Assembly: GCF_020523825.1 (NCBI RefSeq)
Contig: NZ_JAJALK010000008.1
Span: 124,001-188,000, forward strand
Length of the DNA: 64,000 nt
Direction of reading: 5' to 3'
DNA from: Methylobacterium brachiatum
GTDB lineage: Bacteria; Pseudomonadota; Alphaproteobacteria; Rhizobiales; Beijerinckiaceae
This document shows positions 37,128-45,652 of the stretch, in pieces. Under the pieces are notes generated by a model. The model was not told where the DNA came from and searched no databases. It saw only the letters and a list, made by a program, of their open reading frames with translations. Position 1 is the stretch's first letter. The number at the start of each line of letters is the position of its first letter. The position numbers and the translations under genes are program-made.

Positions 37128-38132
37128 ATGCATCTCGACCGCCGCCTGCTGCTCGCAGGCCTGAGCACGCTTCTCGGCCTGCGCGCCGCCAAGTCTCAAG
37201 AGAAACCGCCGGAGCCGGCGCCGCACGAGGCGATCCGCGCCCTGCCGCGCTCGCTGCCGGGAGCCGATCTCCAGGTCATCGACCTGTGGCCCGGCGAGCC
37301 GCCGGGGGGCGGCAGCGGGCCCGATTCGGATGGCTACCGCTACGTCGAGGGCGTCTTGGGCGACGTCACCCGAGTCCAGAAACCCTGCCTGCTGGCGATG
37401 CGGCCGGCCAATCCCAACGGCGCGGCGATCATCGTGGCGGCCGGGGGCGGCTACCAGTTCATCGCGCTGGGCAACGAGGGCGTGCCGGTCGGGCGCGTCC
37501 TGAACGCGGCCGGCATCACGGTCTTCCTGCTGGTCTACCGCCTGCCCGCGGAGGGTTGGGGCGCGGGCCCCGACGCGCCGCGGCAGGACGCGCAGCGGGC
37601 CCTGCGGCTGGTGCGGGCGCGGGGCGCGGAATACGGCGTCGATCCGGCCCGGGTCGGCGTGCTCGGCTTCTCCGCGGGCGGGCACCTGATGGGCGAGACC
37701 GCGGTGGGCACCGCCAACGACCTCTACGCGCTGGTGGACGAGGCCGACGCGCAGCCGGTGCGACCGGTGCTCGCTGGACTGATCTACCCGGTCATCACCA
37801 TGCGCAAGCCGTTCGACCGCACCGCGACGCGCCGGATCCTGGTGGGCGACGAGGTCACCCCGTTCGAGATGAAGACCTATTCGGTGGACCTCCAGGTCGG
37901 GCCTGAAACGCCCCCGACCTTCCTGGTCCAGGCGATCGACGATCCGGTGGCGGTGGCCGACCATCCGCTGCTGATGTTCACGGCGCTCCGCAAGGCGCGG
38001 GTGCCGGCGGAGCTGCACCTGTTCGAGCGCGGCGGCCATGGATTCGGGCTGGGCGCGCCGGGCACCCCCGCCGCCGCCTGGCCGGGCCTCTTCCTAGCCT
38101 GGATCCGGCTACACGGTTTCCTGAACCGGTGA
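37128..38132 (+). CDS. Secreted alpha/beta hydrolase (esterase/acetylxylan-esterase-like)
   Basis: 334 aa. The N-terminus MHLDRRLLLAGLSTLLGL looks like a signal with an Arg pair (Tat-like), then a mature domain. LWPGEPPGGGSG begins the domain common to the BD-FAE/pectin acetylesterase-like enzymes. The oxyanion IIVAAGGGYQFIA, nucleophile GFSAGGHLMGE and final ERGGHGFGLG histidine are intact. Probably a periplasmic esterase acting on polysaccharide acetyl groups; inference. Confidence 0.83.
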   Translation: MHLDRRLLLAGLSTLLGLRAAKSQEKPPEPAPHEAIRALPRSLPGADLQVIDLWPGEPPGGGSGPDSDGYRYVEGVLGDVTRVQKPCLLAMRPANPNGAAIIVAAGGGYQFIALGNEGVPVGRVLNAAGITVFLLVYRLPAEGWGAGPDAPRQDAQRALRLVRARGAEYGVDPARVGVLGFSAGGHLMGETAVGTANDLYALVDEADAQPVRPVLAGLIYPVITMRKPFDRTATRRILVGDEVTPFEMKTYSVDLQVGPETPPTFLVQAIDDPVAVADHPLLMFTALRKARVPAELHLFERGGHGFGLGAPGTPAAAWPGLFLAWIRLHGFLNR

Positions 38133-38140
38133 CCTGAGGA

Positions 38141-39373
38141 TTACTCCTCGCGCAGCCGATGGAGCTTTGCCACCTTCGGGCGGCTGGTGCGGAACTGGCC
38201 ACGCTCCACCGCCACGAACACCACAACGGCGATGGCGATGATGCTGAGCCACCAGATCGCCGTCAGCCCGACCCCGAGGCAGGCCACCGTGAAGGCGGCG
38301 GCGAAGCAGCCCATCGCCCCCGGGATCAGGGCTGGGATGTCCCGGCCGCCCCGGCGGATCGAGGCGTAGAGCGCGAAGGCGGCGGCCAGCGCGCCGACGA
38401 TGCCGAGCTCGTACCAGAACTCGAACAGGGCCGTGGTCGGCGCGTTCACCGGCAGCAGCCCGACGAGGCGCCCGCGCAGGGCCGTCTCGAAACCGTGGCC
38501 GGTGATGAGCCGCACCGGATCGGTGGTCACGACCTTCTGCCAGCTCTTGAGCGACAGCACCGCGGGCGAGAGCGGCCCGAGCAGGGCGGCGCCGACCGGG
38601 CGGGCCAGGAACGGCAGCAGCGGCGCGACGGCCAGCAGCGCGGCCGAGATCGTCGCGGTGAGCATCACGCCGAGCTTCGGGCGGTAGCTCGTCACGGCGA
38701 AGGCCAGCGCGCCGACCGCCAGGGCAGCGATCTGCGTGACGTCGGGCTGGACCGTCAGCGCCAGGGCGACCAGCAGGGCGAGACCGAGCGCCTCGCGGTC
38801 GCGCCGCCGGGACCGGAGCCAGGCTAGAGCCGGCCAGACCAGCAGGATCAGCAGGATCAGGCCGCGGTCGAGGGCGCCGTCGTCGTCGATCCCGGGCGGC
38901 GCCAGGTGGGCGCCGAACAGCCCGAGCACGATCGCCACGATCGAGCCCGCGACCACCCCCAGCGGCAGTAGATAGAGGTTGGCCGAGCGCATCCGGTCGG
39001 GCAGGGCGAAATAGCCGAGCAGGGCCAGCCCGATCGTGGCCGCGAGATTCGCGAGGCGTTCCACCGCCGGCCCGAGGAACGGCGTCCAAGTCAGCGACAG
39101 GACCGACCACAGTACCACCAGCATGCCGGCGAGGAAGGCCGGCGCGGTGAGCAGCCGGGTGACGGCCGGGCGCACCGGGCGCTGGCGCCGGTCGATCGCG
39201 CTGGCGATGATCAGCAGCACCACGGCGATGGGCGCCAGGATCACAGTCGCGCGCCGGGCGACCTGGGCCAGCACCGGCAGGATCACGAACAGCCCGAAGA
39301 AGCCGATGCGCCGCAGCAGGGCGGCGGCGTCGAGCGCCGGATCGATCGTGGTGGGGTTCGACGCGCGGGGCAT
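38141..39373 (-). CDS. O-antigen ligase-like (Wzy/WaaL) membrane protein
   Basis: 410 aa from ATG 39373, with about ten hydrophobic segments. A periplasmic loop carries LITGHGFETALRGRL, then LFEFWYELGIVGALAAA. These are the GHG and E.G..G elements of the Wzy_C/O-antigen ligase family. The enzymes join polysaccharide chains to lipid A or polymerise glycans. No other glycan gene is adjacent. The C-terminus is basic. It is convergent with the esterase eight bases away. Confidence 0.75.
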   Translation of the reverse strand: MPRASNPTTIDPALDAAALLRRIGFFGLFVILPVLAQVARRATVILAPIAVVLLIIASAIDRRQRPVRPAVTRLLTAPAFLAGMLVVLWSVLSLTWTPFLGPAVERLANLAATIGLALLGYFALPDRMRSANLYLLPLGVVAGSIVAIVLGLFGAHLAPPGIDDDGALDRGLILLILLVWPALAWLRSRRRDREALGLALLVALALTVQPDVTQIAALAVGALAFAVTSYRPKLGVMLTATISAALLAVAPLLPFLARPVGAALLGPLSPAVLSLKSWQKVVTTDPVRLITGHGFETALRGRLVGLLPVNAPTTALFEFWYELGIVGALAAAFALYASIRRGGRDIPALIPGAMGCFAAAFTVACLGVGLTAIWWLSIIAIAVVVFVAVERGQFRTSRPKVAKLHRLREE

Positions 39374-39490
39374 CTTGCGCCTTCTGCCGGACCGAGGCGG
39401 CCGGATCACGCTCGATACGCAAGCTCCGCGCAAGCCGCTGTAGACCCTGAGCAACACTCCCGGGTCCGCGCGCGCCGAGCCGACGGCGGT

Positions 39491-40015
39491 TCAGGCCGTC
39501 CGGGTCGTCGTGCGCGGGCGCCGGCGCACCAGCCGCAGGCCGAGATCCGACAGGACGCGCGCGCCGCCCCAGGCGGTCAGGAACCCGATCAGGCCGGCGG
39601 CGAGACCGTCGGCGCTGGTCGGAACCGCGGGGCTGAAGTCCCGGTAGGCGGCTTGCGCCACCGGCACGTCGGGGTCGCGCAGCATCGCCACCACCTTGCC
39701 GAGCGGGCTCGTCGCCGAGGTCAGGGCCTGCTGCTGGGCGCTCAGCTGGGCAAGCCGGGCGATGTCGGCCTGGGCGGCCTCGCCCCGCCGGGCGACGAGC
39801 TGGTCGGGATTGGTGCGCAGCCGGTCGACCGCGCCCTCGCGGGTCGTGCCGGAAGCCTGCGCGTCCGATTCGAGCACCGCCACCTGCCGGCGCAGCTCGT
39901 CGACCGCGCCGCCGAGCCGCTGGGCGTATTGCTGCGCGAATTCAGGGGCCTGGGCGGCAACGACGCCGCCGAGCAGGCCGAGGGCGAGGCCGAAAGTGCG
40001 GAACACGCGGAACAC
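39491..40015 (-). CDS. DUF2937 membrane protein
   Basis: 174 aa from GTG 40015. It starts with a hydrophobic helix FRTFGLALGLLGGVVAAQAPEFAQQYAQRLGGAVDELRRQV, then has a coiled-coil-like Gln/Arg/Ala-rich stretch, and a second transmembrane segment LAAGLIGFLTAWGGARV near the C-terminus. That order defines DUF2937. Function unknown. Basic RRRPRTTTRTA tail. Confidence 0.82.
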   Translation of the reverse strand: MFRVFRTFGLALGLLGGVVAAQAPEFAQQYAQRLGGAVDELRRQVAVLESDAQASGTTREGAVDRLRTNPDQLVARRGEAAQADIARLAQLSAQQQALTSATSPLGKVVAMLRDPDVPVAQAAYRDFSPAVPTSADGLAAGLIGFLTAWGGARVLSDLGLRLVRRRPRTTTRTA

Positions 40016-40081
40016 GTCAGACCCTCCGGTTCGAGACGGGGCGCAGCCTGACCGATGGGCTGCGGCCAAAGACCAAGACGA

Positions 40082-41095
40082 TCAGGCCGGCAGGGTCAGC
40101 AGGCCGGCCTGGCCGTCGGCGCAGCCGAACAGCATGCGGTTGCCGCGCGCGTCCCAGGCGAGCGCCGTGATCCCGCTGCCCTGCACCGCCCGCCGCACCA
40201 GCAGCTCGGAGGCGTCGGTGAAGCGCACCAGCAGGATGCAGCCGTCCTCGTAGCCCACCGCCAGGACCGGCGCCTTCGGGTGGAACGCCACCCGCGACAC
40301 CCGGGCCGGCCGGACGCCGCATTCCCGCGGCGCCTTGCCGGTGGGGCCCTCCTTGGAATCGAACGGCCAGACGATCGCCGCCTCGGCACCGCCGGTGGCG
40401 AGCCAATTGCCGTCCGACGACCACGACACCGACCGGACCTTGCCGGGATAGCCCGACATCCGCATGTGGCCGCGATCCGGCTGCAGGCGCCAGCCGTGCA
40501 GGGCATTCTCCTGCATGGTCGAGACGACGAAGCGGCCGTCCGGCGACCAGGTGACGTCGATATGCGAGCCCTTCCAGCTGACCACCTCGGCGGGGGTCTC
40601 GAGATTCGGGTACCAGAGGCTCACGCCGTTGTAGTGGGCGACGCCGAGCCGGTAGCCCTTCGGGGCGAAAACCAGGCCCCGGGCCGTGGACGGGGCCGTG
40701 AAGCTCTTCTCCCGGCCCTTGGCGTCCCGGGCGACGACCGCGCGACCCGCGGACCAGGCGACGGACCCGTCCGGGTGCAGCGCCAGCGCGTCGATCCAGG
40801 CGCCGCCCTTCGCGGCGCCGAGTTCCTGCGTCGCTCCATCGGCCCGGATCTCGACCACGCGGCCGTCGTCGCCGCCGGTGACCAGGCGGTCCGGGCTTCC
40901 GGCCGCCACCAGGATCCCGCTGTCGGGATGGGCCGCGATGCGCGCGAGGCCGTCTCCCCGCATCAGGGCGACGGTGCCGTCGCCGAGCGCCAGGGCCGGA
41001 GCCTCCTTCAGGAAATGCGCCGCGACCACGTGGGCGCCCGCCTCCAGCGGGGCGACGTGGTCGGTGAGGGACGGATGGCTGACGGAACTGCTCAT
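40082..41095 (-). CDS. WD40-repeat protein
   Basis: 337 aa from ATG 41095, overlapping the upstream gene by four bases. About six or seven WD-type repeats are visible, such as VTWSPDGRFVVSTMQENALHGW, VSWSSDGNWLATGG and VAFHPKAPVLAVGYEDG. It is probably a single beta-propeller in the cytoplasm; no signal peptide. In alphaproteobacteria similar genes sit near zinc/cobalt CobW GTPases, but here the partner is a YoaK-like gene. Confidence 0.85.
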   Translation of the reverse strand: MSSSVSHPSLTDHVAPLEAGAHVVAAHFLKEAPALALGDGTVALMRGDGLARIAAHPDSGILVAAGSPDRLVTGGDDGRVVEIRADGATQELGAAKGGAWIDALALHPDGSVAWSAGRAVVARDAKGREKSFTAPSTARGLVFAPKGYRLGVAHYNGVSLWYPNLETPAEVVSWKGSHIDVTWSPDGRFVVSTMQENALHGWRLQPDRGHMRMSGYPGKVRSVSWSSDGNWLATGGAEAAIVWPFDSKEGPTGKAPRECGVRPARVSRVAFHPKAPVLAVGYEDGCILLVRFTDASELLVRRAVQGSGITALAWDARGNRMLFGCADGQAGLLTLPA

Positions 41096-41766
41096 GGAGA
41101 CTCGACCTTCGGGGCCCGCGCGCCGGCGCGCAGGACCAGGAACGCGGTGATGAGCGCGAGCACCCCGGAAACCGCTGCCGGCGCGATCAGGGCGTAGAGG
41201 GCAAACGCGTCGTAGGCCAGGGCCCCCAGCAGGGCCCCCAGCAACAGGGACAACCAGACCAGCCCGTCGCCGATCCAACCGAGCGGGTCGCCCGTGCGGG
41301 TGAGCGCCTTGGCGATCTTCTGGCCGAGGCTGAACAGGGCACCGGTGACGAAGGTGGTGCCGGCGCGAAACCCCTGCACCTGCGCCAGCACGGCGTTCTG
41401 CGCCCCCATGGCGACGGCCACGAAGAACGCGGCGAGCCCCAGCTCGGGCGTGGCCAGGCCCAGCGCCAGGCCGCCGAGGATCAGCAGCGATTCGTAGGCG
41501 AGCACCACCGGGGTGCTCCAACGCGTCGGCACCAGGATCGCGAGCCCGCTGCCCAGGACCGAGCCGGTCAGAAAGGCCGCGATCAGGATCGCCGGCAGCA
41601 GCATCTTGTGCAGGTTCGCCTCGGCGCCGAAGACCGCGAGCTGCGTGGTGTTGCCGCTCATGAACGAGGTGTAGAGGCCGCCGAGCCGCACGAAGCCCAG
41701 CGCATCGACGTATCCGGCGAGGCCCGTGAGGAGCAGGCCGGTGCCCAGCTGCCAGGACCGGTTCAC
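41092..41766 (-). CDS. YoaK-like DUF1275 membrane protein
   Basis: 224 aa from GTG 41766, with GGGAGGGCGG at good spacing; ATG 41787 would lack one. Six hydrophobic segments, first LLLTGLAGYVDALGFVRLGGLYTSFMSGNTTQLAV. The FMSGNTTQ element is the DUF1275 signature. The first helix of the second half has AFFVAVAMGAQNAVLAQV. Possibly a transporter. Its stop overlaps the WD40 start (ATGA), so they are one transcript. Confidence 0.87.
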   Translation of the reverse strand: MNRSWQLGTGLLLTGLAGYVDALGFVRLGGLYTSFMSGNTTQLAVFGAEANLHKMLLPAILIAAFLTGSVLGSGLAILVPTRWSTPVVLAYESLLILGGLALGLATPELGLAAFFVAVAMGAQNAVLAQVQGFRAGTTFVTGALFSLGQKIAKALTRTGDPLGWIGDGLVWLSLLLGALLGALAYDAFALYALIAPAAVSGVLALITAFLVLRAGARAPKVESP

Positions 41767-41802
41767 GGATCCGCCCTCCCGATGCATCGCGGTAACGCAC
41801 CG

Positions 41803-41810
41803 TTAACCAT
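41803..41810. promoter_or_regulatory. TTAACCAT site (CtrA half-site-like)
   Basis: TTAACCAT lies in the divergent gap between the YoaK-like gene and the response regulator. TTAAC occurs again at 41845-41849. One copy alone is weak evidence; see the related sites at 17131 and 45553. Confidence 0.35.
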
Positions 41811-41973
41811 TTCGGAGCCTCCGTTCACCTGCGCCGGGGCGGGGTTAACGGGCCGTGCACCAAGTCCGAGCAATTCGATGCAATCACGGCGAACGCCGGG
41901 GCGCAGGGGCCCGTTGCTCCTTCGATCCGGCACGGGGCTACCGCGCCCCCGCCGGGTGAGTGGGAGTTGCGTC

Positions 41974-42405
41974 ATGATGCCGTTCGCCGCCGCCTTCGCC
42001 TGCCCGTCCATGCCCGCCCTGGACCCGGCCGCCGCGACCATCCTCGTGGTCGAGGACGAGCCGACCGTCTGCGAGCTGGCCGCCGAGGCGCTTCTCGAAG
42101 AGGGTTATCGGGTGCTCACCGCCGCGGATGCCTGGGAGGCCGAGGCGATCCTGGCACGGGAGAGCGTGGACATGCTCTTCACCGATATCGACCTCGCCCG
42201 CAACACGAACGGCCTGGCGCTGGCGCGCCGCGCCCGCAGCGTCTGCCCGGACCTGCCTGTCATCTACACGTCCGGCGGTCGTGCCTGCCTGTCGGCCGCC
42301 GACGCCGTCTCCGAATCGGTGTTCGTCCCGAAGCCGTACCGGCCCAGCCAGCTCGTCGCGCTCACGAACGACATCCTGCGCACCGCGCACCACCATCACG
42401 CCTGA
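41974..42405 (+). CDS. Single-domain response regulator (CheY-like receiver)
   Basis: 143 aa from ATG 41974. The receiver fold is almost the whole protein: acidic pair in VVEDEP (Glu27-Asp28-Glu29), phospho-acceptor Asp71 in LFTDIDL, threonine/serine at YTSGG (99-100) and Lys120 in VPKPYRPSQL. Residues 1-20 are an extra N-terminal stretch, perhaps not translated (ATG 41977 also possible). No output domain, so it works by binding a partner. No kinase gene is near. The C-terminal AHHHHA is a natural His run. Confidence 0.9.
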   Translation: MMPFAAAFACPSMPALDPAAATILVVEDEPTVCELAAEALLEEGYRVLTAADAWEAEAILARESVDMLFTDIDLARNTNGLALARRARSVCPDLPVIYTSGGRACLSAADAVSESVFVPKPYRPSQLVALTNDILRTAHHHHA

Positions 42406-42429
42406 ACCCCACCCCCAAGGATTCCCGCC

Positions 42430-42828
42430 ATGCGGCGCCCCCTCATCGCCACCGGTCTCGCCCTCGCCCTCACGGCCGCCGCCCTGCCGGCCCGGGCCGC
42501 GTGCGACGTGAAGGGCGCCCAGATCGAGGAGGGGATCGCCGCCAAGAAGGAACTGCAGGCGGACGCCAATGCCCAGACGGTGCGCGACCTGCGCACGCTG
42601 CGCGACGCGGCGATCGTGCTGGAGACCTACAAATTTCCGGGCGAGTGCGAGGTGCTGCTCGGCATCGCGAAGTCGCTCCTGGCCAACCCCGACAAGACGA
42701 TCGTGCAGGGCGGCGACACCGACGAGGACGAGGCCGAGAGCTTGGTCGAAGCCCGCAAGCCCAAAGCAAAAGCACCGGTGGACGAGAAGACACCGGCCGC
42801 CAAAGCACCGGCCGCGAAGCCGGATTGA
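42430..42828 (+). CDS. Secreted hypothetical protein
   Basis: 132 aa. A signal peptide (MRRPLIATGLALALTAAALPARA, about 23 residues) precedes a mature part with two cysteines (CDVKGAQ, ECEVLLG) that could pair. Its middle is helical (KKELQADANAQTVRDLRTLRDAAIVLETYKFPGECE pattern, residues 39-75), followed by an acidic stretch and a Lys/Pro/Ala-rich tail. Known families not recognised. 24 bases after the response regulator, possibly co-transcribed. Confidence 0.68.
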   Translation: MRRPLIATGLALALTAAALPARAACDVKGAQIEEGIAAKKELQADANAQTVRDLRTLRDAAIVLETYKFPGECEVLLGIAKSLLANPDKTIVQGGDTDEDEAESLVEARKPKAKAPVDEKTPAAKAPAAKPD

Positions 42829-42872
42829 GCGGGGGTAAGCCCGCGCACCGACGATCGACGATTGTCCCGACA

Positions 42873-42888
42873 GCACCTCAGGATGAGG
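42873..42888. repeat. Half copy of family A repeat
   Basis: GCACCTCAGGATGAGG is identical to the right outer arm of the 2637-2761 element. No matching left arm is seen within the gap, so it looks like a decayed or truncated copy. Confidence 0.6.
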
Positions 42889-42966
42889 AAGCGGCTCGGG
42901 TTTCGGGGGGCAGCCGTCGCGGATTGAGTTCGTCGCTCCGCGACCCTCACGCGCCGGAAAGCGCCG

Positions 42967-43599
42967 CTACTTCTCTTCCCCGGCGCTCGCTCCGAGCTTG
43001 GCCCGGGCCAGCGCCCGGCCGAGCTTGGCGGCGATCTGGGCGCGCAGGATGTCGGCCATCTCGATATCGACGAGCCGCCAGCTCAGGCCGCGCAGCCGCA
43101 GCCGGATCCGGGTACGCTCGGCCCGGGGGGCCTCGGGCGGGATCGGGATCACCACGGCCCGGAAGCCGCGCATCTCCAGGGACGTGTAATAGGGCAGGAG
43201 CCGGCCGGTGCTGCCGATCGCCAGGCCCTCCGGCTTGAGGTCGGCGGGGCGCTCGATGTCGAGCTTGTCCGGCCAGCCATTGTCGAGCAGGTCCATGACC
43301 GTCTCGGGCGTGACCAGGGTCTCGGCCAGCGCCAGGGCGAGGCCGTAGGCGACGTCGTTGAGGCGCTGCCGGTCGCGGGGCTCGAGCTCCAGGTCGGTGT
43401 CGGAGGCGGCCCGCACCGCCCCGGTGATCTGGCGGACCAGGGACAGACGCAGCGTCCGGAAATTCACGTGGCTCTCGATATAGGCCACGTCGTGCCGGCG
43501 CACGGCCTGCGCGAGATCGTAGAGCGACCAGAGCGGGCTCACCGTGAAGGCGAGCCACGCCAGAGCGAGTGCGAGCGGGATCGCGAGCCAGCGCACCAC
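42967..43599 (-). CDS. DUF2939 protein
   Basis: 210 aa. An N-terminal transmembrane helix (WLAIPLALALAWLAFTVSPLWSL) is followed by the DUF2939 start SPLWSLYDLAQAVRRHDVAYIESHVNFRTLRLSLVRQI. The domain is soluble, anchored in the membrane, and ends with a charged GASAGEEK. Function unknown. The gene is followed downstream on the same strand by nothing for 140 bases and preceded by rppH (22-base gap). Confidence 0.85.
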   Translation of the reverse strand: MVRWLAIPLALALAWLAFTVSPLWSLYDLAQAVRRHDVAYIESHVNFRTLRLSLVRQITGAVRAASDTDLELEPRDRQRLNDVAYGLALALAETLVTPETVMDLLDNGWPDKLDIERPADLKPEGLAIGSTGRLLPYYTSLEMRGFRAVVIPIPPEAPRAERTRIRLRLRGLSWRLVDIEMADILRAQIAAKLGRALARAKLGASAGEEK

Positions 43600-43621
43600 C
43601 GTTACGATCCCGTCCGCGGCG

Positions 43622-44179
43622 TCACGGCCGGCTTGTCCCAGTCTCGGCCGCCCAGCCCGCGAGGCCGGCGAACGCCTCGACCACGCGCTCGTAGACCGGG
43701 CGCTTGAACGGCACGATCAGGTCCGGCAGTTCGGAGAAGCGCGCCCAGCGCCAGGCATCGAACTCGGCCTTGTGGGCGCCGCCGCCGGGGCTCAGCACGT
43801 CGATTAGGTCCTCGCTGCCGAGGAAGCCGTAGGCGAACCATTTCTGGGTCTGGCCGCGATAGCGTCCCTGCCAGGCCTGCTTCATCACGGCCGGGGGCAG
43901 GTCGTAGGCGAGCCAGTCCGGGATCTCGCCCAGCAGCCGCACCGCGTCCGGCGGCACGTTGGTCTCCTCGTAGAGCTCACGGCGGGCGGCCATCTCGGGA
44001 TCCTCACCGGGATCGATGCCGCCCTGCGGCATCTGCCACATATACGGGCCGGCGACGTGCTCCGGGCCGGCATCCTTGGTCCGGCGCCCGACGAAGACGC
44101 CGCCCGAAGGCGCGATCAGCGCGACGCCGACGCATGGGCGATAGGGCAACGCGGCGCCCGGATCAGAATCTGTGGTCAT
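43622..44179 (-). CDS. rppH: RNA pyrophosphohydrolase (Nudix)
   Basis: 185 aa. The Nudix box [17 protein letters not shown] plus YEETNV has all catalytic glutamates (a Gly-to-Asn change at the penultimate position). [15 protein letters not shown] and [12 protein letters not shown] are the RppH/IalA start. It removes pyrophosphate from 5' triphosphorylated RNA to trigger decay. In alphaproteobacteria the orthologue is the invasion-associated IalA. Follows the polysaccharide deacetylase on the same strand (63-base gap). Confidence 0.93.
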   Translation of the reverse strand: MTTDSDPGAALPYRPCVGVALIAPSGGVFVGRRTKDAGPEHVAGPYMWQMPQGGIDPGEDPEMAARRELYEETNVPPDAVRLLGEIPDWLAYDLPPAVMKQAWQGRYRGQTQKWFAYGFLGSEDLIDVLSPGGGAHKAEFDAWRWARFSELPDLIVPFKRPVYERVVEAFAGLAGWAAETGTSRP

Positions 44180-44242
44180 CGCCGGCGACCATAGGTCAGG
44201 CGCAAGTCGCGCGGCAACGCCGCCGGCCGGGAATGCGCGCGG

Positions 44243-45541
44243 TCAATTGGCGACGCTGACCCGCTTCTCCGGCGCGCCGCGCAAGGCGACGCTCGCCGGC
44301 ACGAGGCGGATGCCGCGGGTGTCGAGATCCTTTGCCCAGCGGGCGATCCGGTCGACGCTGAGCGCCGCGCCGCTGGCCGAGACCAGGGCGAAGCCGCTGG
44401 CCCGGGCGCGCGCCTCGGCCTGGGCGAGCGCGGCATCGATGGCGTCGGCGCGGGGCACCGCGTCGAGGACGAGCTCCGCCCGGGCCAGCGGGGTGCGGCC
44501 CTTGTTGGCCGGCGCGGGCTTCGGGCCGGTGCCGTCGTCGAGGAAGCCGAGGCCGCGGGTGCCGATCTCGCGCAGGACCGGCTCGAAGGCCGGGTCGGCC
44601 ATCATCTTGGCGCCCATGAAGTTCGCCACGCCGACATAGCCGGGGAAGCGGGCGAGCGACCAGGCGAGGCGGTCGGCATTCTCCAGGCCCTTCAGGGCGG
44701 TGAGCAGGGTCTGGGGACCGGGGTCGCTGTCGGGATAGTCGAACGGCTCCATGGGCAGCTGGAGGAAGACCTCGTGGCCGGCATCGCGGGCCCGGGCGGC
44801 CGAGCGTTCGGCCTCGGCGCCGTAGGGCAGGAAGGCGAGGCTGACGGCGGCGGGCAGGCGCACGGTCGCGCCGGCGGTGGCGGCCTGGCCGACGCCGAGG
44901 CCGGTCACCAGGATGGCGATCCGCGGGCCGGTGCCGGGCTCCTCCGCCCGGGCATAGACGTCGAGGGCGCGGACCCGGCCCTCGCCGAGCTTCGGCATGA
45001 TGCCGTGGCGGCCCTGCTCGCTGATCCGCGGGTCGGGCGCCGCGGCGAGCCGGGGCGCGTTGGCCGGCGGCACGCGGATCACCACGGCCTCGCTCGGGCC
45101 CGAGCCCGGGGGACGCACCACGGTCACGCCCGAGGCGGTCTCGATCTCCTCGGCGCTGCGCTGCTGCGAGCCGCCGGCATTGACCACCACCGGCCCCGGG
45201 GACTCCGGGACCGCCGCGACCGGCGCCGGGGCAGGGCGCGCCAGCGGCTCGCGCAGGGTGATCGCGACCTCGACCCGCGGCTCGCCGCCCTGCGGGTCGC
45301 CCAGAGCCAGCACCAGCCCGCAGGCCGCGAGCAGGCCGCCGGCGATCGCGCCCGCCGCGACCTTCGGCCGGCGCAGGGGCGCGACCAGGCGCGCGAACCG
45401 GCCCAGGGGCCGTTCCGGCGCTCGCGCCTCCGGCACCCCGAGGGGGCGCGTGAGGATATCGTCGGTGGGTTCGGTCAAGCGGCACTCGATGCGGATGCGC
45501 GTCCCACGCCCGATAGCAGCGGCGCGAATCCCGGCGATCAT
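44243..45541 (-). CDS. Divergent polysaccharide deacetylase (YibQ/DUF610-like)
   Basis: 432 aa from ATG 45541, though TTG 45478 (MTEPTDD-like start, as in relatives) is also possible. An N-terminal cytoplasmic/proline-rich region, one transmembrane segment (VAAGAIAGGLLAACGLVLALG near residue 70), and a periplasmic domain from about 200. IAILVTGLGVGQAAT, HEVFLQLPMEPFDYPDSDPG and NFMGAKMMAD mark the NodB-like fold with its metal Asp/His partly lost. Probably acts in septal or surface polysaccharide handling. Follows ctpA on the same strand. Confidence 0.82.
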   Translation of the reverse strand: MIAGIRAAAIGRGTRIRIECRLTEPTDDILTRPLGVPEARAPERPLGRFARLVAPLRRPKVAAGAIAGGLLAACGLVLALGDPQGGEPRVEVAITLREPLARPAPAPVAAVPESPGPVVVNAGGSQQRSAEEIETASGVTVVRPPGSGPSEAVVIRVPPANAPRLAAAPDPRISEQGRHGIMPKLGEGRVRALDVYARAEEPGTGPRIAILVTGLGVGQAATAGATVRLPAAVSLAFLPYGAEAERSAARARDAGHEVFLQLPMEPFDYPDSDPGPQTLLTALKGLENADRLAWSLARFPGYVGVANFMGAKMMADPAFEPVLREIGTRGLGFLDDGTGPKPAPANKGRTPLARAELVLDAVPRADAIDAALAQAEARARASGFALVSASGAALSVDRIARWAKDLDTRGIRLVPASVALRGAPEKRVSVAN

Positions 45542-45552
45542 TGCCGGCCGGT

Positions 45553-45560
45553 ATGGTTAA
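45553..45560. promoter_or_regulatory. ATGGTTAA site upstream of the deacetylase gene
   Basis: Reverse complement is TTAACCAT, as at 17136, 17161 and 41803. It lies 12 bases upstream of the ATG at 45541, between the ctpA terminator and the deacetylase gene. If functional, CtrA could control this gene. Confidence 0.35.
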
Positions 45561-45588
45561 TCTTCCGCTAACGCCCCGATCGGCCACG

Positions 45589-45621
45589 AAAAACCCCGCC
45601 CGGCCCATGGGCCGGACGGGG
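45589..45621 (-). terminator. Rho-independent terminator after ctpA
   Basis: On the minus strand the stem CCCCGTCCGGCCC-ATG-GGGCCGGGCGGGG (13 bp with one mismatch) is followed by TTTTT. The A-tract is at 45589-45593 on the plus strand. It lies 32 bases downstream of the ctpA stop and is the clearest classical terminator in the window. Confidence 0.85.
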
Positions 45622-45652
45622 TCGTGTCGGGATTTCACTCAGGCAGAAGGGA

